Origin: an uncultured Salinimicrobium sp.
GTDB lineage: Bacteria; Bacteroidota; Bacteroidia; Flavobacteriales; Flavobacteriaceae
Direction: 5' to 3'
NCBI GenBank assembly: GCA_946887075.1
Contig: CAMPKA010000019.1
Span: 1-63,624 of the forward strand
Length of the DNA stretch: 63,624 nucleotides
The notes under the pieces were generated by a model. It had not been told where the DNA came from. It saw only the letters and a list, made by a program, of their open reading frames with translations, and did no database searches. Position numbers and translations under genes: made by a program. This document shows, one piece after another, positions 29,458 to 38,368 of this stretch (its first letter is position 1; every line of letters starts with the position of its first letter).

Positions 29458-29829
29458 ATGAAATTCATACATAGACTGGGATACTTCATGGGAGGCTTTG
29501 CGGTCGGCCTGGTTATCCTTGCCGTATTTCTCAACGGAAAAAGAACCTCCTGCGCCTATTTTCCAGATGCCAGGGTCATGCGCGATATCAGGATAAAAGA
29601 ACGCATATATGCACCCCGGGCCCTTGAGGAACTTCATCGGGCCAACCTGGACACCTCCCTGGTGACAGAGATCCTGCATTCGGGGGACATAGATTTTGGC
29701 CGCAGTAACACCGACAGGGAACCCTGCAACCTTTACCTGGTGACCGGAGAGGTCAGGGAGCAGAATCTGGAACTGCTGTTTGAAAATTGCGATTCTATAG
29801 CCACCCTCCGGAAGGTGTGGGTAAAATAG
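29458..29829 (+). CDS. DUF4258 domain protein
   Basis: 123 residues. One membrane helix at about 12-30 is followed by a soluble part with MRDIRIKERIYAPRALEELH and the C-terminal strand pattern seen in DUF4258 (IDFGRSN, REPCNLYLV). It begins 6 nt after alanine dehydrogenase, so it is in the same operon. The role of the domain is not established. Confidence 0.7.
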   Translation: MKFIHRLGYFMGGFAVGLVILAVFLNGKRTSCAYFPDARVMRDIRIKERIYAPRALEELHRANLDTSLVTEILHSGDIDFGRSNTDREPCNLYLVTGEVREQNLELLFENCDSIATLRKVWVK

Positions 29830-29864
29830 CACATATTAAACTCCAGTTGGACTAGAGCTCAGCA

Positions 29865-30512
29865 TCATTTCCAGAAACGCCACCAGCCATGTTTGGGAGG
29901 GGGCATTTCTCCAAGGAAGGCAGCAATCATGATTCCGGGCTGGATTGTGGCGGTGATCAGAAAATGGGCGACAATAACAGGTAAAAGACTTCGGTCGCCG
30001 ATTATAAAGATGATTCCCAGCAGGAGCCCCAGGCTCCCTGTGGCCATCATGGCTCCCAAACCCACATAGAATTTCCCGGTAACGATTCCCAACAATCCGT
30101 GAGCGATCCCGAAGATTAAACCTGAGGCTAAAACCTGGACAACAGCCCCGCCACCAGCCTTTAACACCCCGTCCATGACCAAACGACGGAAGAAAGCCTC
30201 CTCTACGATGGCGGCTGCTATGGCAATAACCACCGCCAGGAGTTTAAACCAGGTAATAGAGCAACAGTAGGTCTGAACAAGGGGGTTATTGAAAACAGTA
30301 AATCCGGAATATCCCACTGCAACGACCATGGCAAGAATCCAGGCCAGTGGCGTTCCCGCAGGACCAGAAACAAATCCCAGATCCTGTAAAAAATCGGGTG
30401 GATCTCCCATAAAGAATTGCATAACCGGAATCCAGAGGATTATTCCGGCAATCAAAAGAAATACTAAAGCCTTTCCTTCCGCCTTGCTGATATTTCTGTT
30501 ATCCTCGATCAA
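29865..30512 (-). CDS. CPBP family intramembrane metalloprotease
   Basis: 215 residues with about six membrane helices. The ABI/CPBP catalytic motifs are complete: EEAFFRR (EExxxR, about residue 110), FGIAHGLLG (FxxxH) and VIVAHFL near the C-terminus. In other organisms such proteins process prenylated proteins or bacteriocin-related peptides; here the substrate is unknown. The gene is convergent with DUF4258 and read in the same direction as bcp upstream of it, 92 nt apart. Confidence 0.82.
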   Translation of the reverse strand: MIEDNRNISKAEGKALVFLLIAGIILWIPVMQFFMGDPPDFLQDLGFVSGPAGTPLAWILAMVVAVGYSGFTVFNNPLVQTYCCSITWFKLLAVVIAIAAAIVEEAFFRRLVMDGVLKAGGGAVVQVLASGLIFGIAHGLLGIVTGKFYVGLGAMMATGSLGLLLGIIFIIGDRSLLPVIVAHFLITATIQPGIMIAAFLGEMPPPKHGWWRFWK

Positions 30513-30604
30513 GAGAAGGATTTTATTATTTCCATGGTCATGGACAGGTGCCCCGGAACGGGTTGATCTGAGGCTTCAGATTTCAGGTATGGAAATCTGT
30601 GTCT

Positions 30605-31054
30605 CTAAAGGATCTGAGCAGCGTGATCTTTGGTCTTTACTTTGGTGATCACATCGGTGATGGTACCCTCCCCGTCTATGACAAAGGTAGTCCGATGGAT
30701 GCCATCGAATTTTCTTCCCATGAATTTCTTGGGACCCCAGACCCCGAAGGCGTTGATTACCCTTTTGTCCTCATCTGCAAGAAGTGGAAAAGGAAGTTCT
30801 TTCTTGCTCTGGAAATTCTTCTGTCTTTTCGGGGAATCTGCACTTACCCCGAGAATCTCGTATCCCTGCTCCTGAAAGCGACTCCAGTTATCCCGCAGGT
30901 TGCAGGCTTCCGCAGTGCACCCCGGTGTGCTCGCTTTGGGATAGAAGAAAATGACGAGTTTCTTTCCTTTGTAGTCCGAAAGCCTGTGCAGGTTGCCATC
31001 CTGATCCTTAGCTTCGAATTCCGGCGCCTTGTCTCCTGGTTTCAATGTTGTCAT
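30605..31054 (-). CDS. bcp: Thioredoxin-dependent thiol peroxidase (peroxiredoxin Q)
   Basis: 149 residues. The peroxidatic Cys is in STPGCTAEAC and the second Cys, five residues on, is the resolving Cys of the atypical two-Cys type. It reduces hydrogen and organic peroxides in the cytoplasm. Divergent from nth; their start codons are 35 nt apart and the two promoter boxes face each other. Confidence 0.95.
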   Translation of the reverse strand: MTTLKPGDKAPEFEAKDQDGNLHRLSDYKGKKLVIFFYPKASTPGCTAEACNLRDNWSRFQEQGYEILGVSADSPKRQKNFQSKKELPFPLLADEDKRVINAFGVWGPKKFMGRKFDGIHRTTFVIDGEGTITDVITKVKTKDHAAQIL

Positions 31055-31060
31055 AATCCT

Positions 31061-31081
31061 TACTTTTGTCTCTCAAATGTA
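31061..31081. promoter_or_regulatory. Face-to-face promoter boxes of nth (+) and bcp (-)
   Basis: TACTTTTG at 31061-31068 reads right towards nth (ATG 31090). TACATTTG at 31081-31074 reads left towards bcp (ATG 31054). Both match TAnnTTTG. The polymerase footprints must overlap, so the promoters are likely to exclude each other. -33 elements are weak on both sides. Confidence 0.5.
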
Positions 31082-31089
31082 AGATAAAA

Positions 31090-31788
31090 ATGACGAAGCA
31101 GGAAAAAGTACAGTTCGCCATTGATAAGCTCCAGGAGTTATACCCTTCAGCCCCGATCCCTCTGGATCACCGGGACCCGTACACCTTGCTGATCGCAGTG
31201 CTGCTCTCGGCCCAAAGTACAGATGTGAAAGTAAACCAGATTACGCCTTTGCTCTTCTCCCGGGCGGATAACCCGCAGGCAATGGCCAGGCTTTCCGTGG
31301 AGGAGATCCGGGAGATTATCAAGCCCGTTGGCCTCTCCCCTATGAAGGCAAAGGGAATACACGGATTATCCAGGATCCTGATCGAAAAATATAACGGGCA
31401 GGTGCCGGCCGATATGGATGCTCTTGAAGAATTACCGGCAGTAGGGCACAAAACGGCAAGTGTGGTCATGGCCCAGGCTTTTAATGTTCCGGCCTTTCCT
31501 GTGGATACCCATATTCACAGGCTGATGTACCGCTGGAATTTCTCCAATGGAAAGAATGTGGTCCAGACCGAAAAAGATGCCAAAAGACTTTTTCCAAGAG
31601 CGCTCTGGAATACGCTTCATCTCCAGATCATCTGGTATGGTAGAGAGTATTCCCCGGCCCGGGGATGGGACCTGGAGAAGGATGTGATCACCAGGACCAT
31701 AGGGCGGAAATCAGTGCTCGAGGAATATCATAAAAAAAGACCCGGGGCCAGCGGGTCTCGAAAAAAGATCAATAAGCAGATCAATTGA
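31090..31788 (+). CDS. nth: Endonuclease III family DNA glycosylase, without Fe-S cysteines
   Basis: 232 residues from the ATG at 31090; the earlier in-frame ATG at 31066 overlaps the divergent promoter boxes. Nth removes oxidised pyrimidines and cleaves the abasic site. The helix-hairpin-helix is LPAVGHKTASVV with the catalytic Lys, and VDTHIHRL holds the catalytic Asp. In canonical Nth the C-terminus holds Cx6Cx2Cx5C for a 4Fe-4S cluster. Here the whole C-terminal part after LILQIIWYGREYSPARGWD contains no Cys at all. Catalytic residues are intact, so activity is expected, but without the cluster. Confidence 0.9.
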   Translation: MTKQEKVQFAIDKLQELYPSAPIPLDHRDPYTLLIAVLLSAQSTDVKVNQITPLLFSRADNPQAMARLSVEEIREIIKPVGLSPMKAKGIHGLSRILIEKYNGQVPADMDALEELPAVGHKTASVVMAQAFNVPAFPVDTHIHRLMYRWNFSNGKNVVQTEKDAKRLFPRALWNTLHLQIIWYGREYSPARGWDLEKDVITRTIGRKSVLEEYHKKRPGASGSRKKINKQIN

Positions 31789-31927
31789 TAAAACTTTCGA
31801 ATTTGATGCTTTGGTAGGTGTTTACCCGCAGGGCTCTGGAATAATTCAACAGAAAATCCACGGTTTCCTTCTTAGGGGACATCGTTTTCAGTTTTTGGGG
31901 TGATTTCTCGGAGTAAAATTTTGCCAT
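31781..31927 (-). CDS. 48-residue conserved-looking mini-protein downstream of the ECF sigma gene
   Basis: Reads MAKFYSEKSPQKLKTMSPK and continues with KETVDFLLNYSRALRVNTYQ to a SIKFESFIN end. It is basic, has no membrane helix and no Cys. It lies 53 nt after the sigma factor on the same strand, so co-transcription is likely. Its stop codon overlaps the stop of nth on the other strand in the palindrome TCAATTGA. I do not recognise a function. It is too short for many gene finders. A sigma-factor partner is one possibility, but nothing in the sequence proves it. Confidence 0.65.
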   Translation of the reverse strand: MAKFYSEKSPQKLKTMSPKKETVDFLLNYSRALRVNTYQSIKFESFIN

Positions 31928-31980
31928 TATCAGTTGTTTTGAATATACATTAACAACGAAGCAAAATTTTGTTTATTGCA

Positions 31981-32565
31981 TTAGTTGGTCAAAACTAATT
32001 TATGCTTCTCAATCACTTTTCTTAAGTTGATCAGCGCATAGCGCATTCTCCCCAGAGCGGTATTGATGCTCACCCCTGTACGTTCGGAGATTTCTTTAAA
32101 GCTCATGTCTTTGTAGATCCGCATCACCAGGACTTCTAACTGATCTTCAGGCAGCTCTTTAATCAGCTCCTTCACATCGGCTTCTATCTGGTCTTTGATG
32201 ATCTGCTTTTCCACGTTGAGTCCGGAGTCACATAGCACCGAGAATATGTTGAAGTCCCCGCTGTTCTCGAACTTGGGCATCCGTTTGCTTTTTCTGAAGT
32301 GGTCGATGACGAGATTATGGGAGATCCGCATTACCCAGGGAAGAAATTTTCCTTCCTCGTTGTATTTTCCCCTTTTAAGGGTCTTGATCACTTTGATGAA
32401 GGTATCCTGGAAAATGTCTTCCGCGACATCTTTGTCAAAGACCTTAGAAAAGATAAAGGAGTAGATTCGTTGTTTGTGTCGGTTGATCAGGATGGAAAGT
32501 GCGTGTTCATTACCTTCCATATAGCTTTTTACAAGAAAAGCATCGTTTGCCTCAAAATTATCCAT
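31981..32565 (-). CDS. ECF-type RNA polymerase sigma factor
   Basis: 194 residues. Sigma region 2 spans about 10-90 and includes the AEDIFQDTFIKV and RISHNLVIDHFR segments. Region 4 (about 135-190) holds the helix-turn-helix EISERTGVSINTALGRMRYALINLRK. No anti-sigma factor with a membrane segment is adjacent; the only close partner is the mini-gene at 31781. Divergent from uvrA. The target promoters cannot be read from the window. Confidence 0.9.
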   Translation of the reverse strand: MDNFEANDAFLVKSYMEGNEHALSILINRHKQRIYSFIFSKVFDKDVAEDIFQDTFIKVIKTLKRGKYNEEGKFLPWVMRISHNLVIDHFRKSKRMPKFENSGDFNIFSVLCDSGLNVEKQIIKDQIEADVKELIKELPEDQLEVLVMRIYKDMSFKEISERTGVSINTALGRMRYALINLRKVIEKHKLVLTN

Positions 32566-32666
32566 AAGAGTTACTTTTTCCAGGCTGTTGGGGTAGGCCT
32601 GCAGGTTAGATTACAAGTTCAAAGTAACTTTATGGTATAGGCGATCTGGGTTTTAGTCTACAATAG

Positions 32667-32674
32667 CAAATATA
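32667..32674 (-). promoter_or_regulatory. Promoter box of the ECF sigma gene
   Basis: TATATTTG on the minus strand, 101 nt before the ATG, so a 5' leader of about 95 nt would precede the gene. No obvious -33 element. Confidence 0.45.
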
Positions 32675-32780
32675 ACAGGAAATTTTTTACATAACCAAAT
32701 AAAAGGTTAATGTTTTAACATTCTAAGAATCAGATACCTGCATTATTACTCGGGGAGACTGCCGGAACAGGGAGTTTAAG

Positions 32781-32788
32781 TATCTTTG
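32781..32788 (+). promoter_or_regulatory. Promoter box of uvrA
   Basis: TATCTTTG, exact TAnnTTTG, ends 8 nt before the uvrA ATG at 32797. The implied 5' leader is 1-4 nt. Confidence 0.5.
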
Positions 32789-32796
32789 CATTTTCA

Positions 32797-35604
32797 ATGA
32801 AATACCTGAATATGACTGTAGATATTTCGAGCGTTGATCCCAGGAAAAACATCATCATAAAAGGAGCCGGACTTCACAATCTTAAAAATCTCAATGCTGT
32901 CATTCCCAGGAACAAGCTGGTTGTGCTGACAGGACTTTCAGGCTCCGGAAAGTCCTCTCTGGCTTTTGATACACTCTACGCCGAAGGGCAGCGACGTTAT
33001 GTGGAAAGTCTTTCTTCCTATGCGCGCCAGTTCCTCGGTCGCCTGAACAAGCCTCAGGTGGAATCCATCAGAGGAATTGCCCCGGCCATAGCCATTGAAC
33101 AAAAAGTAAATTCCACCAATCCCCGATCGACCGTCGGTACCACAACCGAGATCTATGACTATCTGAAACTTCTGTATGCGCGGATCGGAAAGACCTATTC
33201 CCCCGTTTCCGGGCAGGAAGTAAAAAAGGATACCGTTACTGATGTTGTGGATGATATCAGGAAGGCGGAGGAGGGTACCAGAATGTTATTGCTTGCCCCG
33301 GTCCACGTGGAAGGTAGTCGAACCCCCGAAGAGAAACTGAAGGTCCTGCTTCAACAGGGATATAGCCGTATCAAGTACGGCGGCAGCGTAAGGCGGATCG
33401 ATGAGGAGGATCTTTCAGGAATCCAGGAAGAGGGCCTTTTCCTTGTGGTGGACCGGATCGTGAAGAAGGAGGATGAGGATTTTTACAACAGGCTCGCAGA
33501 CGCTGTTCAGACCGCTTTCTTCGAAGGCAAGGGAGAAGTTTTTGTAGAAAATCTGCAGGATAAGTCCATCCGGGAGTATAACAACAGGTTTGAGCTGGAC
33601 GGGATGACCTTCCTGGAGCCAAACGTTCATCTGTTCAGTTTCAATAACCCTTATGGTGCCTGTCCCAAGTGCGAGGGATATGGAGATGTGATCGGCATTG
33701 ATGAGGATCTGGTGGTACCCAATACTGCACTTTCGATCTATGAGAATGCCATATTTCCCTGGCGCGGGGAAAGCATGAGTTGGTACCGGGATCAACTGGT
33801 CAATAACAGCCATAAGTTCGATTTTCCGATTCATAAACCTTACTTTGAGCTAAGCCAGGAACAAAAGGATCTTGTCTGGAATGGGAACCAGTACTTCGAA
33901 GGACTAAACCAGTTCTTTGCATTCCTGGAATCCAAGGCATATAAAATACAGAACAGGGTCATGCTGTCGCGGTACCGCGGAAAAACCCGATGTCCTGTTT
34001 GTAAAGGCAAAAGGCTTCGTCCTGAAGCTGGCTATGTAATGGTGGGAGGTGCCACCATAATGGAACTGGTGGAAAAACCGATCTCAGATCTGATACCCTT
34101 TTTCCGTGACCTTAGCCTTTCTAAAAGCGATACAGAGATCTCCAAAAGGTTGCTGACCGAGATCAGGAACCGACTTGATTTTCTCTCGAAAGTGGGCTTG
34201 AATTATCTGACCCTGAACCGCAGATCCAACACGCTCTCCGGAGGAGAATCCCAACGGATCAATCTCGCGACCTCTCTTGGGAGCAGCCTGGTAGGTTCGA
34301 TGTATATCCTGGATGAACCCTCCATTGGCCTGCATCCAAGGGATACCCAAAAACTGATTGGGGTACTGGAGTCCCTGCGGAACCTCGGAAATACGGTGAT
34401 TGTGGTAGAGCATGACGAGGATATCATGAAAGCCGCAGATGAGATTATAGATATTGGCCCTGAGGCCGGCACCCATGGTGGAGAGGTTGTGGCTACCGGG
34501 AATTTCATGGAAATTCTCGCTTCAGATTCTCTTACCGCCAGGTACCTGAATGGCTCCCTGGAGATTCCTGTACCCGCCACCAGACGCAGCTATAAGAAAT
34601 ATGTAACGGTGATCGGAGCCAGGGAGAACAACCTTCGTAATATCGATGTGCGTTTTCCACTTGGGGTATTCACTGCCATTACTGGCCTGTCCGGAAGCGG
34701 AAAGAGCACCCTGGTCAGAAAGATCCTCTACCCTGCCCTATGCAGGGAGGTCGGCGGATATGGTGAAAAAGCAGGTCATTTCTCAAAACTTGAAGGAGAG
34801 TTCAGCCATATCAAATCCGTGGAATTCGTCGATCAGAATCCCATCGGTCGCTCCTCTAGATCGAATCCCGTGACCTATATCAAAGCATATGATGATATTC
34901 GTAACCTGTTTTCCAATCAGAAGCTCAGCGAGATCAGGAACCTGAAGCCGAAACATTTTTCCTTCAATGTGGACGGAGGCCGTTGCGACACCTGCAAAGG
35001 CGAAGGAGAGGTCACCATTGAGATGCAGTTCATGGCGGATGTTCATCTGGTCTGCGAGACCTGCAACGGAAAACGCTTCAAGAAGGAGATCCTCGAAGTC
35101 CGGTTCGGGGACAAGAATATCGATGATGTCCTGAACATGACCATTGATGACGCCGTAGGGTTCTTCGAGCAGCATGGAGAGAAAAAGATCACAGCCAAAC
35201 TGAAACCCCTTCAGGAGGTCGGGCTGGGTTACGTCCAATTGGGACAGAGCTCCTCCACGCTTTCCGGAGGGGAAGCCCAGCGAATCAAACTCGCTTCTTT
35301 CCTGGTGAAGGGACAGACCCGGGATAAGGCGCTGTTCATATTTGATGAACCGACTACCGGGCTCCATTTCCATGATATCAAAAAACTTTTGGCCTCCTTT
35401 AATGCACTGCTGCGGAATGGACATTCAATCATTGTGATCGAACATAACATGGACCTGGTAAAATGTGCAGACTACGTGATCGATCTGGGACCGGAAGGCG
35501 GCGAGGCCGGTGGAAATCTGGTAGCTTTTGGTACACCTGAGGAAGTTGCTGTGCACCAGGACTCCTACACAGCTCCCTTTCTTCGGGAGAAGCTGAATAT
35601 TTAA
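32797..35604 (+). CDS. uvrA: Excinuclease ABC subunit A
   Basis: 935 residues, the damage-sensing ABC ATPase of nucleotide excision repair, working with UvrB. Two ABC modules: Walker [12 protein letters not shown] near residue 49 and [11 protein letters not shown] near 629; signature segments LSGGESQR and LSGGEAQR follow. Zinc-binding cysteines are present in [25 protein letters not shown] and [13 protein letters not shown], five residues in, is an alternative start, but the promoter position suits the first ATG. Confidence 0.96.
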   Translation: MKYLNMTVDISSVDPRKNIIIKGAGLHNLKNLNAVIPRNKLVVLTGLSGSGKSSLAFDTLYAEGQRRYVESLSSYARQFLGRLNKPQVESIRGIAPAIAIEQKVNSTNPRSTVGTTTEIYDYLKLLYARIGKTYSPVSGQEVKKDTVTDVVDDIRKAEEGTRMLLLAPVHVEGSRTPEEKLKVLLQQGYSRIKYGGSVRRIDEEDLSGIQEEGLFLVVDRIVKKEDEDFYNRLADAVQTAFFEGKGEVFVENLQDKSIREYNNRFELDGMTFLEPNVHLFSFNNPYGACPKCEGYGDVIGIDEDLVVPNTALSIYENAIFPWRGESMSWYRDQLVNNSHKFDFPIHKPYFELSQEQKDLVWNGNQYFEGLNQFFAFLESKAYKIQNRVMLSRYRGKTRCPVCKGKRLRPEAGYVMVGGATIMELVEKPISDLIPFFRDLSLSKSDTEISKRLLTEIRNRLDFLSKVGLNYLTLNRRSNTLSGGESQRINLATSLGSSLVGSMYILDEPSIGLHPRDTQKLIGVLESLRNLGNTVIVVEHDEDIMKAADEIIDIGPEAGTHGGEVVATGNFMEILASDSLTARYLNGSLEIPVPATRRSYKKYVTVIGARENNLRNIDVRFPLGVFTAITGLSGSGKSTLVRKILYPALCREVGGYGEKAGHFSKLEGEFSHIKSVEFVDQNPIGRSSRSNPVTYIKAYDDIRNLFSNQKLSEIRNLKPKHFSFNVDGGRCDTCKGEGEVTIEMQFMADVHLVCETCNGKRFKKEILEVRFGDKNIDDVLNMTIDDAVGFFEQHGEKKITAKLKPLQEVGLGYVQLGQSSSTLSGGEAQRIKLASFLVKGQTRDKALFIFDEPTTGLHFHDIKKLLASFNALLRNGHSIIVIEHNMDLVKCADYVIDLGPEGGEAGGNLVAFGTPEEVAVHQDSYTAPFLREKLNI

Positions 35605-35703
35605 CAAATCCCGAAAGCCTATTTCTGATCTTGGCACAGCCTTTGTATCTTACTGAATGATTGCAAGTTTTAAGTTTGACATAATTTGAATTGTGATTAA
35701 TAA

Positions 35704-35720
35704 TTTTTTGGTTGGTTAGT
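35704..35720 (+). repeat. T6-GGTTGGTTAGT element, copy 1
   Basis: Seventeen bases identical to 36853-36869. Here it lies 100 nt downstream of uvrA and is directly followed by a G+C-rich hairpin with a T-run. See copy 2. Confidence 0.6.
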
Positions 35721-35725
35721 TTGGA

Positions 35726-35763
35726 GATCCCGCTACGCATCTTGCTGGCGGGTTCTTCTTTTT
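35726..35763 (+). terminator. Terminator after uvrA
   Basis: CCCGC (35729-35733) pairs with GCGGG (35748-35752), followed by TTCTTCTTTTT. It ends transcription from uvrA before the divergently spaced 35826 gene. Confidence 0.65.
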
Positions 35764-35825
35764 ATGGCACGTCTTTTGGATTATATAGAGTAGGCTGAAT
35801 GACCAGCCCTGTTAATACACCTAAG

Positions 35826-36845
35826 ATGAAAAAATGCTATATACTTATCGCCATTCTTCTCCTGCCTGCCGCACTGATGGCCGGTATCGAAAGGAACCGG
35901 GGGTATGGCGAAACCTTTATTTTCTATGAAGGAGGCGTCGAATTCGCGATCTTTCCCGATGGACAATTCGATTTTTTCTTCAGTCCCCGATACGACTCCT
36001 ACCAAAGCTTCAGGATTAATCCCAGAAGCGACTTCAGCTTCAATATGGGCCGTAACTATGACCGCTACGTCCAGTATGATGACTATGGAGCAGTGATCCA
36101 GATTGCCCATGTTCCGGTATTCTATGATCACTATGGGCGCATCATCCAGGCCGGGAGCGTTCCGATCGACTATAATTTCTTTGGACAGGTAGAACGGATC
36201 GGGAACCTGATCCTTCATTATGATCAGTTCCAAAGACTTGTAGGATACTCCGGTTTTATCAATGTCCGGAATGCCCGCTATATTCCGAGGCCATGGCACC
36301 AGTATTACACCCGTCCCCATGCCCATTCCGCCATCGTCTTCCATCAGCCATACAGGCAGTACTACTACGTGGACCGAATGGATTATGACCGGTATGTACA
36401 CCACTACAACAGCTACGACGGAGACTTCAGAAGGAGTTATTTCCGACCTGGGGAAAAGATAATTTCCTATCACCGTGGAAGAAGAACAGCCTCCGAGACG
36501 GAGATACGTTCAGAACGGAGAACTTCATCTGAACCGGAATTCTCCAATATTCGGAGTAATCAAAATACGAGACGAAGTTCCGGGGCAGATTACCGGAATG
36601 ACCAATGGGGACAGCAGGATGAATCCAGAACCCGAAACGTCCGAAGGGAACGAACCGATTCCAACAGAAGCAGGGACAGCCATCAGGACATCTTTCGGGA
36701 TTCCAGGCCGGTCACCCCTACCCCCAGCTTTCCGCAGACACAGGCAGGGAGAGGCGAAGACAGGTCGGTCAGGACCAGCGGAGATTCCGTAAGGCAACCA
36801 CAGGCGGTTTCTTCGAGATCCAGAAGTTCCCGCGGAAGGGAATAG
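35826..36845 (+). CDS. Secreted protein with Tyr-rich core and Arg/Ser-rich tail
   Basis: 339 residues from the ATG at 35826, since the nine residues before it are polar and the next segment (KKCYILIAILLLPAALMAG) is a good signal peptide. The core (about 25-205) is rich in Tyr, Phe, Asp and Arg with repeating DHYGRI, DYNFFGQVERIG and HYDQFQRL segments, suggesting a repeated beta-strand unit. The last 125 residues are dominated by Arg and Ser with Gln/Asn. No known domain is recognised. Exported location is supported; function is not. A terminator hairpin follows. Confidence 0.7.
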   Translation: MKKCYILIAILLLPAALMAGIERNRGYGETFIFYEGGVEFAIFPDGQFDFFFSPRYDSYQSFRINPRSDFSFNMGRNYDRYVQYDDYGAVIQIAHVPVFYDHYGRIIQAGSVPIDYNFFGQVERIGNLILHYDQFQRLVGYSGFINVRNARYIPRPWHQYYTRPHAHSAIVFHQPYRQYYYVDRMDYDRYVHHYNSYDGDFRRSYFRPGEKIISYHRGRRTASETEIRSERRTSSEPEFSNIRSNQNTRRSSGADYRNDQWGQQDESRTRNVRRERTDSNRSRDSHQDIFRDSRPVTPTPSFPQTQAGRGEDRSVRTSGDSVRQPQAVSSRSRSSRGRE

Positions 36846-36852
36846 GAAGATT

Positions 36853-36905
36853 TTTTTTGGTTGGTTAGTGTCAGAACTCCTGGTTCCGTTTGGGCCAGGA
36901 GTTCT
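36853..36905 (+). terminator. T6-GGTTGGTTAGT copy 2 plus strong terminator hairpin
   Basis: The 17-nt sequence at 36853-36869 is identical to copy 1 at 35704. It is followed by an 11-bp perfect stem, AGAACTCCTGG (36873-36883) with CCAGGAGTTCT (36895-36905). It lies between the convergent 35826 gene and the flippase, so it can stop both. Confidence 0.7.
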
Positions 36906-36907
36906 TA

Positions 36908-38368
36908 TTACCAGAGAGTCTGGAAAATTTTCCTGAGCCTTTCATTGATGTCTTCCGACAGCCCAAGCCTATAAATCAGGGTCAGGTAAACCAGGGAAAG
37001 CAGTCCAGATTTCAAAATGATACTGATCACAGGATGAAAAGCGAAATCCCAAAAGTAGAACAGCACCCCCAGGAGAACTATCAGGGCCAGCCCGCTGAAA
37101 GTGCTCCGGGAAAAGGGATGGATCCGGAATTTCCGAAAAACCACCACCAATTTGGTGGTGTTGTAGCAGGCAAAAGCAGCAAAGGTGGCCAGGGCAGCTC
37201 CAAAGAGTTCCAGCCTTGGAATAAGCAGGATATTCAGCGTAAAGGCGAGTCCGGCCAGCAGAACCCCGATCCCGAGCACCAGGCGATAGTAATCCGAATT
37301 GAAAAGGATGGCGTTGTTGTTGCCCAGGAGATTGTCGTACAGCTTCACCAGGCTGATCAGGACGATGATCAGGGGACTGATGCTATAGACCTCGGGAATA
37401 AGCTGATAAATCTGCCTGATGTTCGTGATGATCAAAAGGAAGATCAGCCCACTGACCAGTAGGAGCGTCAGAGAACTTTTGCGGTAAAGGTCTTTCAGGC
37501 CCTGCTTGTCTTTCTGGTTGAGAAGCGTAGCGGTCATCGGATACGTGATCTGATGCATCGCCCGGGAGGGAACTGCTATCACCGAGGAAATATAGATCGC
37601 GATCCCGTATACCGCTACCATTTCAATCGGTAGATAACGTTCGATCATTACCTTGTCGAGATCGAGCAGGACCATCGCCACGGATCCTGCGACCAGGATC
37701 AGGACCGAGTACTTGAGTATCTCCGAAGTCTTTGCAGGCAGGGAGAAGTGCAAGGTTGGAAACCTTAACCTGAAAGCATACCATTTCATCAGCAGCATAC
37801 GGATCAGAAATAATCCGCCCAGTGCATAGATGAACCCCTGTATCGCCAGGACGTCCAGATAGACCAGCAACAGAAGACAGGATATCCCCAACCTGTGAAA
37901 AACCTCCTTCATGAAATTTCCAAAGACGGTGTGCAGGTGGATCTTGGCCCAGGAGAAGAAAATCTCGAAGTAAGCTGTGGCCACCGCGATAAGGAAGATC
38001 AACCAGACATAGGGCTGGACCAGCTCATTGCCATCAGAAAAGTAGTCGAGGATCAGGTCATAGGCGAAAAATCCCAGCCCCCCGAGAATCGCAGAAATTC
38101 CCAGGGGCAGAAACAGGATCATGGTGAGCAGCTTATCCCGCTCCTCCTCCTGGCTGTACGCAGTGTAGAACTTAACCAGCGTATTATGTACTCCGAAAGC
38201 CATCAGAGGCCAGATCAGGTTAGCCGCTGAAAGCAAGAACCCCACCAGCCCGTAATACTCAGGAGTGAGGAAATGGGTATAGAGAAACAAGGTATTGATG
38301 GCACCAATCCCGAAACCCGCATAGGTGGTGGAAAGATTCTTGGCGGACTGGCTGAAGATGACTCCCAT
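36908..38368 (-). CDS. Polysaccharide flippase (MATE/Wzx-like)
   Basis: 486 residues with about 12 to 14 membrane helices and no catalytic motif, typical of oligosaccharide flippases of the MVF/MATE superfamily. It would move lipid-linked glycans to the periplasm. Start codon shares one base with the glycosyltransferase stop (TAATG). Preceded by a glycosyltransferase and a YfhO-like protein, which supports a role in surface polysaccharide. The exact substrate is unknown. Confidence 0.88.
   Translation of the reverse strand: MGVIFSQSAKNLSTTYAGFGIGAINTLFLYTHFLTPEYYGLVGFLLSAANLIWPLMAFGVHNTLVKFYTAYSQEEERDKLLTMILFLPLGISAILGGLGFFAYDLILDYFSDGNELVQPYVWLIFLIAVATAYFEIFFSWAKIHLHTVFGNFMKEVFHRLGISCLLLLVYLDVLAIQGFIYALGGLFLIRMLLMKWYAFRLRFPTLHFSLPAKTSEILKYSVLILVAGSVAMVLLDLDKVMIERYLPIEMVAVYGIAIYISSVIAVPSRAMHQITYPMTATLLNQKDKQGLKDLYRKSSLTLLLVSGLIFLLIITNIRQIYQLIPEVYSISPLIIVLISLVKLYDNLLGNNNAILFNSDYYRLVLGIGVLLAGLAFTLNILLIPRLELFGAALATFAAFACYNTTKLVVVFRKFRIHPFSRSTFSGLALIVLLGVLFYFWDFAFHPVISIILKSGLLSLVYLTLIYRLGLSEDINERLRKIFQTLW

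Noticed and set aside
31066..31089. Upstream in-frame start of nth
   Set aside because: The start codon overlaps the face-to-face promoter boxes; the next ATG at 31090 fits the family.
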